Translations under genes and position numbers: made by a program
NCBI RefSeq assembly: GCF_004337445.1
Contig: NZ_SJZB01000012.1
Span: forward strand, 1-64,000
DNA from: Parasulfuritortus cantonensis
GTDB lineage: Bacteria > Pseudomonadota > Gammaproteobacteria > Burkholderiales > Thiobacillaceae
Direction: 5' to 3'
DNA length: 64,000 nt
Shown: positions 10,202 through 19,146 of the stretch, in pieces
How the letters are laid out: each line of letters opens with the position of its first letter
How positions within the stretch are numbered: position 1 is the first letter of the stretch
The notes under the pieces: model-generated
Seen by the model: the letters and a program-made list of their open reading frames with translations, nothing else
What the model was told of the DNA's origin: nothing
Databases searched by the model: none

Positions 10202-12028
10202 ATGAACCGTTACCCCCTCTGGAAATACCTGGTCGTCCTGGTCGCCCTGGTGATCGGCCTCATCTATACCCTGCCCAACTTCTACGGCGAGGTGCCGGCC
10301 GTCCAGGTGGCGCCGGTGCGCACGACCGAGAAGGTCGACAGCGCTCTCATGGGCCGGGTCGAGACGGTACTGGCGCAGGCCGGCATCGCCGCCCAGGGCG
10401 TGTCCATGTCGGAACGCAGCATCAAGGCGCGCTTCGCCAATACCGACACCCAGCTGAAGGCCAAGGACGCCTTGCAGGCCGTTCTCGGCAATGGCTACAC
10501 GGTGGCGCTGAACCTGCTGCCGGCCTCGCCCGAGTGGCTGTCGCGCCTGGGTGCCCTGCCCATGTACCTGGGCCTGGACCTGCGCGGCGGCGTCCATTTC
10601 CTCATGCAGGTCGACATGCCCAAGGCGCTGGAAAAGGCGGCCGAGCGTTACCAGGGCGATATCCGCACCCTGCTGCGCGAGAAGAAGGTCCGCTACGGCG
10701 GCATCGACCGCCAGGGCGAGGCGGTGACCCTGCGCTTCAGCGACGCGGCGACCCGCGACGAGGCACGCCAGGCCATCGAGGCGACCTATCCCGACCTCCT
10801 GCTCGCCGACAGCGAGACCGCCGAGGGCCTGTGGCTGACGGCCACGCTGAAGGAGACGGCCAAGAAGCAGACCCAGGAGTACGCCCTGCAACAGAACCTG
10901 ACCACCTTGCGCAACCGGGTCAACGAACTGGGCGTGGCCGAACCGGTGATCCAGCAGCAGGGCGTCGACCGCGTCGTGGTCCAGCTGCCGGGCGTGCAGG
11001 ACACCGCCAAGGCCAAGGAGATCCTCGGCCGCACCGCCACCCTGGAGGTGCGCATGGTCGACGAGGAGGCCATGCAGGACACGGCCCGCGTCCAGTCGGC
11101 GACCGCCGGCCAGGTGCCGTTCGGCGACGAGATCTACTACGAGCGCAACGGCCAGCCGGTACTGGTGAAGAAGAGCGTGGTGCTGACCGGCGACTACATC
11201 ACCGATGCCCAGCCTGGTTTCGACAACAACGGCCAGTCTGCCGTGCACGTCAACCTCGACGGCCGCGGTGCGCGCATCTTCAAGAACGTGACGCGCGAGA
11301 ACGTCGGCAAGCGCATGGCCATCCTGCTGGTCGAGAAGGGCAAGACCGAGGTGGTCACGGCGCCGGTCATCCGCGAGGAGATCGGCGGCGGCCGGGTGCA
11401 GATCACCGGCATGGACTCGGTCGAGGAATCCAAGGACGTCGCGCTGCTGCTGCGCGCCGGCGCCCTGGCCGCGCCCATGGAGATCGTCGAGGAACGCACG
11501 GTCGGCCCGTCCCTGGGTGCCGACAACATCCAGAAGGGCTTCAACTCGACCCTCTACGGCTTCGCCGCGATCGCCGTGTTCATGGTCATCTACTACCAGG
11601 GCTTCGGCATCGTCTCGGTGCTGGCGCTGGCCACCAACATGTTCCTGCTGGTCGCCCTGCTGTCGATGCTGCAGGCCACCCTGACCCTGCCCGGCATCGC
11701 CGGTATCGCGCTGACCCTGGGTATGGCCATCGACGCCAACGTCATCATCGCCGAGCGTATCCGGGAAGAGCTGCGCAACGGCAACTCGCCGCAGGCGGCC
11801 ATCGCCGCCGGCTACGAACGGGCCTGGGACACCATCCTGGACTCCAACGTCACCACCCTGATCGCCGGCATCGCGTTGTTCTGGCTCGGCTCCGGTCCGG
11901 TCCGCGGCTTCGCCGTGACCTTGTGCCTGGGCATCCTCACCTCCATGTTCAGCGCGGTCTCCGTCTCGCGGGCCATGGTCAACCTCACCTACGGCCGGGC
12001 CAAGCGCTTGACCAAGGTATCCATCTAA
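10202..12028 (+). CDS. secD: Protein translocase subunit SecD
   Basis: SecD uses the proton gradient to aid the late steps of Sec-dependent export. The 608-aa protein has an N-terminal membrane helix (MNRYPLWKYLVVLVALVIGL), a large periplasmic region that includes LGLDLRGGVHFLMQVD (about 120-135), and a C-terminal block of about five helices (residues 450-600) with the conserved TLPGIAGIALTLGMAIDANV and ERIREELRNG motifs. The family length is normal. It is followed by secF 13 bases downstream. Confidence 0.97.
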   Translation: MNRYPLWKYLVVLVALVIGLIYTLPNFYGEVPAVQVAPVRTTEKVDSALMGRVETVLAQAGIAAQGVSMSERSIKARFANTDTQLKAKDALQAVLGNGYTVALNLLPASPEWLSRLGALPMYLGLDLRGGVHFLMQVDMPKALEKAAERYQGDIRTLLREKKVRYGGIDRQGEAVTLRFSDAATRDEARQAIEATYPDLLLADSETAEGLWLTATLKETAKKQTQEYALQQNLTTLRNRVNELGVAEPVIQQQGVDRVVVQLPGVQDTAKAKEILGRTATLEVRMVDEEAMQDTARVQSATAGQVPFGDEIYYERNGQPVLVKKSVVLTGDYITDAQPGFDNNGQSAVHVNLDGRGARIFKNVTRENVGKRMAILLVEKGKTEVVTAPVIREEIGGGRVQITGMDSVEESKDVALLLRAGALAAPMEIVEERTVGPSLGADNIQKGFNSTLYGFAAIAVFMVIYYQGFGIVSVLALATNMFLLVALLSMLQATLTLPGIAGIALTLGMAIDANVIIAERIREELRNGNSPQAAIAAGYERAWDTILDSNVTTLIAGIALFWLGSGPVRGFAVTLCLGILTSMFSAVSVSRAMVNLTYGRAKRLTKVSI

Positions 12029-12041
12029 GCAGGGCCGCGAC

Positions 12042-12974
12042 ATGATCGAACTGTTCCACCTCAAGCGCGACATCCCGTTCATGCGCTGGGCGCGCAGCAC
12101 CATCTACGTGTCCCTGGCCTTCATCCTCGCCTCCGTCGTCCTGCTCGCCACCAAGGGCCTGAACCTGGGCGTGGACTTCACCGGCGGTACGGTCATGGAG
12201 GTCGGCTATCCTGGCGCGGCCGACGTGCCGGCCATCCGCGCGGTGCTGGCCAAGAGCGGCTACGGCGACGCCCAGGTGCAGAACTTCGGCACCTCCAGCG
12301 AGGTGCTGGTCCGCCTGCCGGTGAAGGCCGGCGTGACCTCCGCGCAGCTGTCCGAGAATGTCATGACGGTGCTCCGCCAGGCCGACGCCAAGGTCGAGAT
12401 GCGCCGGGTCGAGTTCGTCGGCCCGCAGGTCGGCGGCGAGCTGTTCGAGGACGGCGCCCTGGCCCTGCTGGTGGTCTCCATCGGCATCGTCATCTACCTG
12501 GCCCTGCGCTTCGAGTGGCGTTTCTCGCTCGGTGCCATCTTCGCCACCGCGCACGACGTGTTCATCGTCCTGGGCGTCTGGTCGCTGTTCCAGTGGGAGT
12601 TCTCGCTCACCGTCCTGGCCGCCGTCCTGGCCCTCCTGGGCTACTCGGTCAACGATACCGTGGTGGTGTTCGACCGGATCCGGGAAAACTTCCGCAAGAC
12701 CCGGATGACGGACGTGGCGGCGATCATGGACAACGCCAAGACCGCCACCCTGTCGCGTACCGTGATCACCAGCGGCACCACCTTGCTGATGGTCCTCGCC
12801 ATGCTCTTCCTGGGCGGCGAGGTGCTGTACGGCTTCGCCCTCGCGCTGGCCATCGGCATCGTGGTCGGCACCTATTCCTCGGTCCTGGTCGCCAGCCCCA
12901 TCGTCATGTGGCTGGGCGTCTCGCGCGAGGACTTCATCAAGCCGCCCAAGCAGGAACCGGGCGCCATGGTGTAA
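12042..12974 (+). CDS. secF: Protein translocase subunit SecF
   Basis: SecF forms the membrane heterodimer with SecD. The 310-aa protein has six predicted helices, the N-terminal GLNLGVDFTGGTVMEV motif, and the C-terminal LALLGYSVNDTVVVFDRIREN and TSGTTLLMVLAMLFLGGEVL motifs. It is adjacent to secD on the same strand and shares its operon. The DedA gene starts 18 bases after its stop and may be read through from this operon. Confidence 0.97.
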   Translation: MIELFHLKRDIPFMRWARSTIYVSLAFILASVVLLATKGLNLGVDFTGGTVMEVGYPGAADVPAIRAVLAKSGYGDAQVQNFGTSSEVLVRLPVKAGVTSAQLSENVMTVLRQADAKVEMRRVEFVGPQVGGELFEDGALALLVVSIGIVIYLALRFEWRFSLGAIFATAHDVFIVLGVWSLFQWEFSLTVLAAVLALLGYSVNDTVVVFDRIRENFRKTRMTDVAAIMDNAKTATLSRTVITSGTTLLMVLAMLFLGGEVLYGFALALAIGIVVGTYSSVLVASPIVMWLGVSREDFIKPPKQEPGAMV

Positions 12975-12992
12975 GGCCGGGGCGGCGCGGCC

Positions 12993-13631
12993 ATGGAGAT
13001 ACTCGCCCAGCTCGTCGACCTGGCGCTGCACCTGGACCGCCACCTGGCCCTGTTCGTCACCGACCACGGCGCCTGGGTGTACGGCCTGCTGTTCCTGATC
13101 GTCTTCATGGAGACGGGGTTCGTCGTCACCCCCTTCCTGCCCGGCGACTCGCTGCTCTTCGTGGCCGGCACGGTGGCGGCGGCGGGCGGCATGGAACTGC
13201 CCCTGGTCATGGCCACCCTGGTCGCGGCGGCGCTCTCCGGCGACAACGTCAACTACTGGGTCGGCCGCCTGGTCGGCCCGCGCCTGTTCCGGTTCGAGGG
13301 CAGCCGCTGGCTGAAGCGCGAGAACCTCGAACGCACCCACGCGTTCATGGAACGGCACGGCGCCAAGGCCATCGTCATCGCCCGCTTCGTCCCCCTCGTG
13401 CGGACCTTCGTGCCCTTCGTGTGCGGCCTCGGGCGCCTGACCTACCTGCGTTTCCTGGGCTTCTCGATCCTCGGTGCCCTGCTCTGGGTGGGCCTGCTGG
13501 TGCCGGCCGGCTTCTTCTTCGGCAACCTTGATCTGGTCAAGAACAACCTGACCGCGGTGATCATGCTGATCATCGTCCTCTCGCTCCTGCCCGGCGCCCT
13601 GGAATACGCCCGCGCCCGGCGCCAGGCCTGA
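12993..13631 (+). CDS. DedA family inner-membrane protein
   Basis: The 212-aa protein belongs to the DedA (SNARE-associated/VTT) superfamily, thought to move lipids such as undecaprenyl phosphate or phosphatidylethanolamine across the inner membrane. Family motifs visible are ETGFVVTPFLPGDSLLFVAG (about residues 40-59), GDNVNYWVGR and FMERHGAKAIVIARFVPLVRTFVPFVCG, with the conserved basic residues. About five hydrophobic segments are present. It lies directly behind secF. The individual substrate is not deducible. Confidence 0.9.
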   Translation: MEILAQLVDLALHLDRHLALFVTDHGAWVYGLLFLIVFMETGFVVTPFLPGDSLLFVAGTVAAAGGMELPLVMATLVAAALSGDNVNYWVGRLVGPRLFRFEGSRWLKRENLERTHAFMERHGAKAIVIARFVPLVRTFVPFVCGLGRLTYLRFLGFSILGALLWVGLLVPAGFFFGNLDLVKNNLTAVIMLIIVLSLLPGALEYARARRQA

Positions 13632-13653
13632 CGCCGGCGGTCTCCCGGCCCGC

Positions 13654-13680
13654 TTAAGTTTCCCGGTCGCCTGCCGATAA
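13654..13680 (+). promoter_or_regulatory. Consensus sigma-28 (FliA) promoter upstream of the GGDEF-EAL gene
   Basis: TTAAGTTT (13654-13661), an 11-base spacer, and GCCGATAA (13673-13680) match the FliA consensus TAAAGTTT-N11-GCCGATAA at all but one position. The ATG of the GGDEF-EAL gene is 29 bases downstream. This suggests control by the flagellar class III regulon. Confidence 0.8.
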
Positions 13681-13709
13681 GGAGGCGCTGAAACTTCGCT
13701 GCCAGGTCC

Positions 13710-15023
13710 ATGTCGGTCGTCACCCTACCGCAGGACGATCTGGGCGCAGGCGACTGGCTGACCGGCCTGGCCGACCGGGGCGGCTGCGTCGCCCGGCTCA
13801 CCTCGTTGCTCTCCGAACTGCCCATCCGGGACCGGTTGCCGGCGGTCCTGTGGCTCGACATCGACCGTTTTCGGCAGATCAACAACTCCTTCGGCTACGT
13901 CGTCGGCGACAGCGTCCTGGTTGAACTGTGCCGACGTCTGGAGCGCAGCCGGCCGCCGCAATCGACCCTCGCCCGGGTGGGCGGCGACGAATTCGTCCTA
14001 ATCCTTCCGAACGCGAGCGGCCATGAGGCGGAACGCATCGCGCACAAGTTGGTCGGGGCCGTCCATCAGCGGCTGAGCATCGGTACCACGCGCATGCGCC
14101 CCTCGGCCAGCGTCGGGGTCGCCCTCGGCCAGCCGGACGAGGACGCCAACGAGCTCCTCGAACGGGCCGAACGGGCGATGGCCGAGGCCAAGCGCGAAGG
14201 CGGTGGCCGGGTCAGCCTGGCCGCCGACGCCTTGCTGCCGGCGCGCGACGGCAAGTACCTCGCACGCGAGGAGCTGGCGGTCGAGGAGACCTTGCACCGC
14301 GCCCTCGAGATTGGCGGCCTGTACCTGGACTACCAGCCCATCGTGCGGGTCACGGACGGCGTTACCGTGGCGGCCGAGGCGCTCATGCGCTGCCGGGTGG
14401 ACGGCGAGATCCTGCCGCCCGGGCGTTTCATCCCGGTGGCGGAAAAGACCGGCCTGATCAGCCACCTGGGCGACTGGTGCCTGGTCACCGCCGCGGAGTT
14501 CGTGAGCCGCATGCAGGGGCACGGTACCGCCCTGAAGGTGGCGGTCAACGTGTCCCGGGTGCAGTTGCAGAACCGCAGCTTCGCGAAGTCGCTGCACGGC
14601 GTCCTCGCCTACACCGGCATCCAGCCGGGGCGCATCGAGCTCGAGATCACCGAGTCGCTGTTCATGGACCCCTCCGAGGTCGTCAAGGGCAACATACGGG
14701 CCGCCTTGGCGGCCGGGTTCCCGCTCGCCATCGACGACTTCGGCACCGGCTATTCCAGCCTGGCCTGCCTGAAGGACCTGCCCGCCGCCAAGCTCAAGCT
14801 CGACCGCGCCTTCGTCGTCGACCTGCCGGTGGACCGGCGCGCCTTCGGCGTGGCACGGGCGGTCGCCGGGCTGGCAGCGGACTTGGGCATGGAGGTGGTC
14901 GCGGAGGGGGTCGAGACGGCGGCTCAGCTACAGTTACTGGGGGAGGCCGGCATCAACGAGGTGCAGGGTTTCCATATCGCACGCCCCATGAACGAGGGCG
15001 ACTTGATCGAGTGGTTGTCCTGA
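13710..15023 (+). CDS. GGDEF-EAL bifunctional c-di-GMP enzyme, 437 aa
   Basis: The cytosolic protein has a GGDEF domain (about residues 20-165) and an EAL domain (about 185-435), with no membrane, PAS or receiver domain. The GGDEF motif is intact (RVGGDEFVLIL, residues about 91-95) with DIDRFRQIN upstream; I see no RxxD inhibitory site. The EAL half keeps AEALMRC, AVNVSRVQL, ELEITESLF, IDDFGTGYSSL, KLDRAFV, VAEGVET and QGFHIARPM, so phosphodiesterase activity is likely. Cyclase activity is possible. It overlaps the HDOD gene (TGATG). The sigma-28 promoter upstream links it to motility control. Confidence 0.92.
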   Translation: MSVVTLPQDDLGAGDWLTGLADRGGCVARLTSLLSELPIRDRLPAVLWLDIDRFRQINNSFGYVVGDSVLVELCRRLERSRPPQSTLARVGGDEFVLILPNASGHEAERIAHKLVGAVHQRLSIGTTRMRPSASVGVALGQPDEDANELLERAERAMAEAKREGGGRVSLAADALLPARDGKYLAREELAVEETLHRALEIGGLYLDYQPIVRVTDGVTVAAEALMRCRVDGEILPPGRFIPVAEKTGLISHLGDWCLVTAAEFVSRMQGHGTALKVAVNVSRVQLQNRSFAKSLHGVLAYTGIQPGRIELEITESLFMDPSEVVKGNIRAALAAGFPLAIDDFGTGYSSLACLKDLPAAKLKLDRAFVVDLPVDRRAFGVARAVAGLAADLGMEVVAEGVETAAQLQLLGEAGINEVQGFHIARPMNEGDLIEWLS

Positions 15024-15931
15024 TGGCTGACATGAGCGACGAAGAACACGGCACTGCCGGGGAAACCGGGGATCTGGCGCTGAATCGCCAGCTTGAGGCC
15101 TCGCTGCGCGAGATCGGCATCCCGCCGCGGCCGCGCATCCTGGAATTGATCATCATCGAGGCGCGCGCCGGCGAGCCGGATTTCAACTACCTGGCCGAGT
15201 TGATCCAGGCCGACGTGGCGCTGGCGGCGGGCCTGGTCAAGGTCGCCAATTCGCCCTTCTTCGGCTATCGCCAGAAGACCCGGAACGTGCGCGACGCCCT
15301 GCTCATGCTCGGCCTGCGCGTGGCGGCGAACGCGGTGGCCGGACTGATCCTGCGCCGGGTCTTTCCGCCCAGCGTCCAGCTGGAACGCTTCTGGGACGCC
15401 TCCCAGCGCACCGGCGAGCTCGCGGCGTGGCTGGTCAAGCGCCTGGGCGTGCGTTACGGCGTCGGCGCCGAGGACGCCTACACCTTCGGGTTGTTCCGCG
15501 ACTGCGGCATCCCGGTGATGATGCGCCGGTTCAGCGGCTATGCGCAGGTGCTGGCGCGCGCCAACGAGGACAGCGAGCGTCCGTTCACGGCGGTGGAGGA
15601 GGCCGAGCTGCCGACCAACCACGCCGTGGTGGGCGGCCTGATGGCGCAGAGCTGGTGGCTGCCGGAGCCCATCTGCACGGCGATCCGGCGCCATCACGAG
15701 CGCGCGGTGCTGACCGACCTCGACGCGGGCGGACCGGCCGGGCGCCAGGTCGCGCTGGCGCAGTTGGCGGAGAAGCTGCATCAGGACAGCAGCGGCCTCA
15801 ACCGCAGCCATGAGTGGGACAAGCTGGGCGCAGCCAGCCTGGCGGTGCTGGGGCTGGACGGGGGTGCCGAGATGGCCGAACTGGAGACCGAGGCGAAGGA
15901 ATTCCTGGCCCACCTGGCCATGGCGCTGTAG
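15023..15931 (+). CDS. HDOD domain signalling protein, 302 aa
   Basis: The HDOD domain (about residues 30-225) is a metal-less relative of HD phosphohydrolases that is used in signalling, often beside c-di-GMP proteins. Visible features are IPPRPRILELI, a helix-rich region ADVALAAGLVKVANSPFFGY (about 68-87), DALLMLGLR, and the ATP/partner-facing DAYTFGLFRDCGIPVMM. The HD dyad itself is replaced. Its start overlaps the stop of the GGDEF-EAL gene, so the two are translated together and probably act in one pathway. An alternative start at 15032 (MSDEEH) is possible. Confidence 0.9.
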   Translation: MADMSDEEHGTAGETGDLALNRQLEASLREIGIPPRPRILELIIIEARAGEPDFNYLAELIQADVALAAGLVKVANSPFFGYRQKTRNVRDALLMLGLRVAANAVAGLILRRVFPPSVQLERFWDASQRTGELAAWLVKRLGVRYGVGAEDAYTFGLFRDCGIPVMMRRFSGYAQVLARANEDSERPFTAVEEAELPTNHAVVGGLMAQSWWLPEPICTAIRRHHERAVLTDLDAGGPAGRQVALAQLAEKLHQDSSGLNRSHEWDKLGAASLAVLGLDGGAEMAELETEAKEFLAHLAMAL

Positions 15932-15939
15932 CGCGGCGT

Positions 15940-16713
15940 TCAGTGCACCTCGACGGCGTGTTCCAGGACCACGACGTCGGCGCCGCGCGCCAGGCGCAGG
16001 TTGGCAACCCAGCTGCCTGCGCCGAGGCCGGGCAGGGTGCCGCGGTGGCGGTCGCCGGCCGCCGCCAGGGTCAACCGCGCGGTTGCCGGCTGGCCGGGGC
16101 GCGCGAGGGCGAGATCGACGGTGACGCCAGGCTCCGGATGGCCGGCGACGTCGGCCACGCTCACGGCGACGATGGCGGGGTTCCCGGCGCGTAGCTCGCC
16201 GAGGCCGTCGACCTCGACGCGCCAACCCAGCTTCTCCAACTTGTCGGCCATGCCCAGGTGCTGGCCGATGCCCTTCGCGGCGTCCTCCTGGTGCTCGACC
16301 ACGCCGGCAAAGCCGGTGTGGACGTTCTTGCCCTCGGCGTGCGGCAGGAGCACCTGGGCGACGGCGGGCGGCAGCCCCTGGCCGGCGATGTACACGAAGC
16401 TCGCCATGAGGACCATGAGGACCAGGAAGAAGCCGATCAGCAGCTTGGGTGCCCAGTGCACGTTGTTCTGCTGCTTCGCCTTTTCGCCGTTCATCATGGC
16501 CAGCAGTACCGAGACGGTCGGATAGGCGATGACGTGCAGGGTGATGGTGTCGAGACCGACCGGATGGCCGAGGGCGTAGCCCAGGTAGGCGAACGACGGG
16601 ATCGCCGCGGCCACCACCGCCGCCCAGTAGTTCGACAGCTTGGCGCGGCGGCCGATGCCGTACAGCAGGGCGGTCAGGAGCATGCCGCCGAACATCGTGA
16701 TAAGTAGGCTCAT
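15940..16713 (-). CDS. FixH/CcoH-like cbb3 oxidase-associated membrane protein
   Basis: The 257-aa protein starts with three or four membrane helices (about residues 1-80 and 90-112). It ends in a periplasmic FixH-like beta-sandwich domain (about 160-255: VEVDGLGELRAGNPAIVAVSVAD, then ARLTLAAAGDRHRGTLPGLGAGSW). FixH/CcoH is an assembly factor of cbb3 oxidase with one helix. The extra N-terminal membrane region makes this version larger. It overlaps ccoG by 4 bases, so it belongs to the cco cluster. The role in oxidase assembly is inferred from the domain and position. Confidence 0.75.
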   Translation of the reverse strand: MSLLITMFGGMLLTALLYGIGRRAKLSNYWAAVVAAAIPSFAYLGYALGHPVGLDTITLHVIAYPTVSVLLAMMNGEKAKQQNNVHWAPKLLIGFFLVLMVLMASFVYIAGQGLPPAVAQVLLPHAEGKNVHTGFAGVVEHQEDAAKGIGQHLGMADKLEKLGWRVEVDGLGELRAGNPAIVAVSVADVAGHPEPGVTVDLALARPGQPATARLTLAAAGDRHRGTLPGLGAGSWVANLRLARGADVVVLEHAVEVH

Positions 16714-18137
16714 TGTTCGTGCCGGGTGAAGAAGTGGACAGGATCGGTCACGCTCTCACCCTTGCTGTCGGTGATCACGAATTCGAACTGGTGCAGTTGC
16801 TCGGCTTGGTCCGGCGGCAGCTTGACGCTGGCCTGGACGATCACGCTGCGGCCGTTGCGGACCGGCACCTGGGCGAAGTTGCCAAGGTCGAGGGCACCCT
16901 CGGGCAGGCCACGGGCGGCGATGCGGTAGGTCTCCTCGTGGCCCGAGATGTTGGTCAGGCGGATCTGGTAGCGGTTGCGGATGCTGCCGTCGGAGAGGGT
17001 GACGTAGAGCGGCGAGCGGATCTGCTGGATGCTGTGCTCGTAGCTGGCGCGGTGGTCGATGTCATAGAACAGGTAGGCGGTCATCAGGACGATGGCCAGG
17101 CCCCAGCCGATCACCTTGAGGCGCTTCCAGTCCAGGAACGGCTCGACCGGGGCCGGGCTGTTCAGGTTGACCTCGGAGTCGTAGCGCACCAGGCCGCGCG
17201 GGTAGCCCATCTTGTCCATGATGGTGTTGCAGGCGTCGACGCACAGGCCGCAGGAGATGCAGGTGTATTGCAGGCCGTTGCGGATGTCGATGCCGACCGG
17301 GCAGACCTGCACGCAGAGGCCGCAGTCGATGCAGTCGCCGTAGCCGGCATAGCGGCGGTCGTCGTAGCCGCGCAGGCCGGGGCGGGCGGCCGCGCGGCCC
17401 AGCTCGCGTTCGCCGCGGCCGCGTTCGTAATGCACGGTCAGGGTCTCCGCGTCGTACATGGCGCTCTGGAAGCGGCCGTACGGGCAGATGAAGGTGCAAA
17501 CGTGCTCGCGCAGGGTGGAGGCGGCGAGGTAGGTCGAGGCGGTCAGGGCGATGACGGTGATGTAGGCCGCCGGCGCCGCCTGGCCGGTGAAGAAGTGGGC
17601 GATCAGGTCCGGGGCGTAGCCGAAGTAGAGCACGAAGGTCATGGCGGTCCAGAAGGACAGCAGCACGAAGGCCAGCTTCGTCGCGCCGAGCTTGAGCAGC
17701 TTCTCGCGGTCGGACCAGGGCAGGCGGTGCAGGCGCAGGCGGGACGGCCGTTCGCCCTGGAACCAGTGCTCCAGCCAGGTGAAGGCGTCGGTCCACAGGG
17801 TCTGGAAGCAGAAGTAGCCGCAGAATGCCCGCCCGGCCAGGGCGGTGATGAAGAACAGCACGGCGGCGGCGATGAACAGCAGCATCGACAGCCAGAACAC
17901 GTCTTGCGGATAGACGGTCAGGCCGAACAACATGTAACGGCGGCCGGGGATGTCGAACAGGATCGCCTGCGAGGGGGCGCCGGGACGGTCCCAGGGCAGC
18001 CACGGCAACAGGAAGTAGACCGAAAAGCCGAGCAGCAGGATGGCGGTCTTGAAGGTGCGGAAGGGCCCCTTGATCGAGCGCGTCATGATCGGGGCGCGCT
18101 TGAAGTAGAGTTCCTGGCCTTGAGCTTGCGTGTTCAC
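16710..18137 (-). CDS. ccoG: Cytochrome c oxidase accessory protein CcoG (RdxA/FixG)
   Basis: CcoG is a membrane-bound ferredoxin-like protein that reduces copper for delivery to the cbb3 oxidase. The 475-aa protein has about five membrane helices, an ERxxSRLRLHR-like loop, and two 4Fe-4S ferredoxin motifs (DCIDCGLCVQVCP and TCISCGLCVDACN) around residues 265-305. An Ig-like C-terminal domain (about 370-470) follows. It is followed by the FixH-like gene (4-base overlap) and separated from ccoP by 88 bases that contain a terminator-like hairpin. Confidence 0.96.
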   Translation of the reverse strand: MNTQAQGQELYFKRAPIMTRSIKGPFRTFKTAILLLGFSVYFLLPWLPWDRPGAPSQAILFDIPGRRYMLFGLTVYPQDVFWLSMLLFIAAAVLFFITALAGRAFCGYFCFQTLWTDAFTWLEHWFQGERPSRLRLHRLPWSDREKLLKLGATKLAFVLLSFWTAMTFVLYFGYAPDLIAHFFTGQAAPAAYITVIALTASTYLAASTLREHVCTFICPYGRFQSAMYDAETLTVHYERGRGERELGRAAARPGLRGYDDRRYAGYGDCIDCGLCVQVCPVGIDIRNGLQYTCISCGLCVDACNTIMDKMGYPRGLVRYDSEVNLNSPAPVEPFLDWKRLKVIGWGLAIVLMTAYLFYDIDHRASYEHSIQQIRSPLYVTLSDGSIRNRYQIRLTNISGHEETYRIAARGLPEGALDLGNFAQVPVRNGRSVIVQASVKLPPDQAEQLHQFEFVITDSKGESVTDPVHFFTRHEQ

Positions 18138-18165
18138 AGTGTTTCCTGATTCGATCCTGCAATGG

Positions 18166-18189
18166 AAAAGCCCCGGCGAGCCGGGGCTT
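18166..18189 (-). terminator. Terminator or attenuator between ccoP and ccoG
   Basis: A nine-base-pair GC-rich stem (AAGCCCCGG/CCGGGGCTT, 18168-18189) is followed on the minus strand by TTTTCC. This would end much of the ccoNOQP transcript and reduce expression of ccoG and the FixH-like gene. Confidence 0.7.
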
Positions 18190-18225
18190 CAACCTCAACC
18201 GGGACGGCCCGATCGTCGCTGCGGC

Positions 18226-19146
18226 TTACTTGCCACCGCCCAGTTCATGGACGTAGACCGTCAAGAGCTTGATCTGTTCCGGCTTCAGGCGACCTTCCCA
18301 GGTCGGCATCACGCCGCGGTTGAGACCGCCGGTGATGACCTTCTCGACTTCCGCCACCTTGCCGGCCTGGTCGCTGGCGCCGGGCACGTTGGCCCACAGC
18401 CAGACCTTGTCGGTCAGGTTGGCGGAGCCGATGTCCTGGCGGCCCTTGGCGTCGTTGCCGTGGCAGTAGAAGCAGGCCGCGGTGTGGGAGTGGAACAACT
18501 GGTTGCCGAGGGCCGCCTTGGCCGGATCGGCCTTCTCGCCGGACAGGGAGAGGACGTAGTTGGCCAGCTCCTCGATCTGGGCCGGGTCGAGCGCCTCGGC
18601 GAAGGGCGGCATGTAGCCGTGGCGGCCCTTGGTGATGGTTTCCTGGATCTTGTCGTAGGTACCGCCGTAGATCCAGTTGTCGTCGGTCAGGTTCGGGTAG
18701 GAACCGATCTTGCCGCCGCCGCCGCTCTGGTGGCAGGCGGCGCAGTTGTCGGCGAACAGGGGCTTGCCGGCCGAGACGACGAAGCTGGACAGTTCCGGGT
18801 CCTTGCTGATCTTGTCGTAGGGCAGGCTGGCCAGCTTGTCGAAATAGGGCTTCTGCAGGGCGGCCGCCTCTTCGGTCTCCTTGAGCAGCTTGGCGCGGGT
18901 GTTCCAGTGCCAGGTTTCGGTCTGCCCTTCGGAGTTGGTGTACTCGATCTTGCCGAAGACGCCGGGCAGGAAGCTCTTGCCGATCGGCCAGGACGGGTAG
19001 ATCAGCCAGTAGGTGATCGCGAACACGATGGTGGCGTAGAAGCCCCAGATCCACCAGTTCGGCAGCGGGTTGTTGAATTCCTGCAGGGTTTCGTCCCAGA
19101 CGTGACCGGTGGTCTGGGGGCCTTGGGTTTGGGCGTTTTCAGCCAT
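18226..19146 (-). CDS. ccoP: cbb3 oxidase diheme subunit CcoP
   Basis: CcoP is the diheme c-type cytochrome that passes electrons to CcoO/CcoN. The 306-aa protein has an N-terminal membrane helix (about residues 31-52) and two CxxCH heme sites, CAACH (135-139) and CFYCH (225-229). The heme-ligand regions GYMPPF and VMPTW follow the two heme sites. The gene overlaps ccoQ by 8 bases. It is read from the ccoN promoter. Confidence 0.97.
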   Translation of the reverse strand: MAENAQTQGPQTTGHVWDETLQEFNNPLPNWWIWGFYATIVFAITYWLIYPSWPIGKSFLPGVFGKIEYTNSEGQTETWHWNTRAKLLKETEEAAALQKPYFDKLASLPYDKISKDPELSSFVVSAGKPLFADNCAACHQSGGGGKIGSYPNLTDDNWIYGGTYDKIQETITKGRHGYMPPFAEALDPAQIEELANYVLSLSGEKADPAKAALGNQLFHSHTAACFYCHGNDAKGRQDIGSANLTDKVWLWANVPGASDQAGKVAEVEKVITGGLNRGVMPTWEGRLKPEQIKLLTVYVHELGGGK

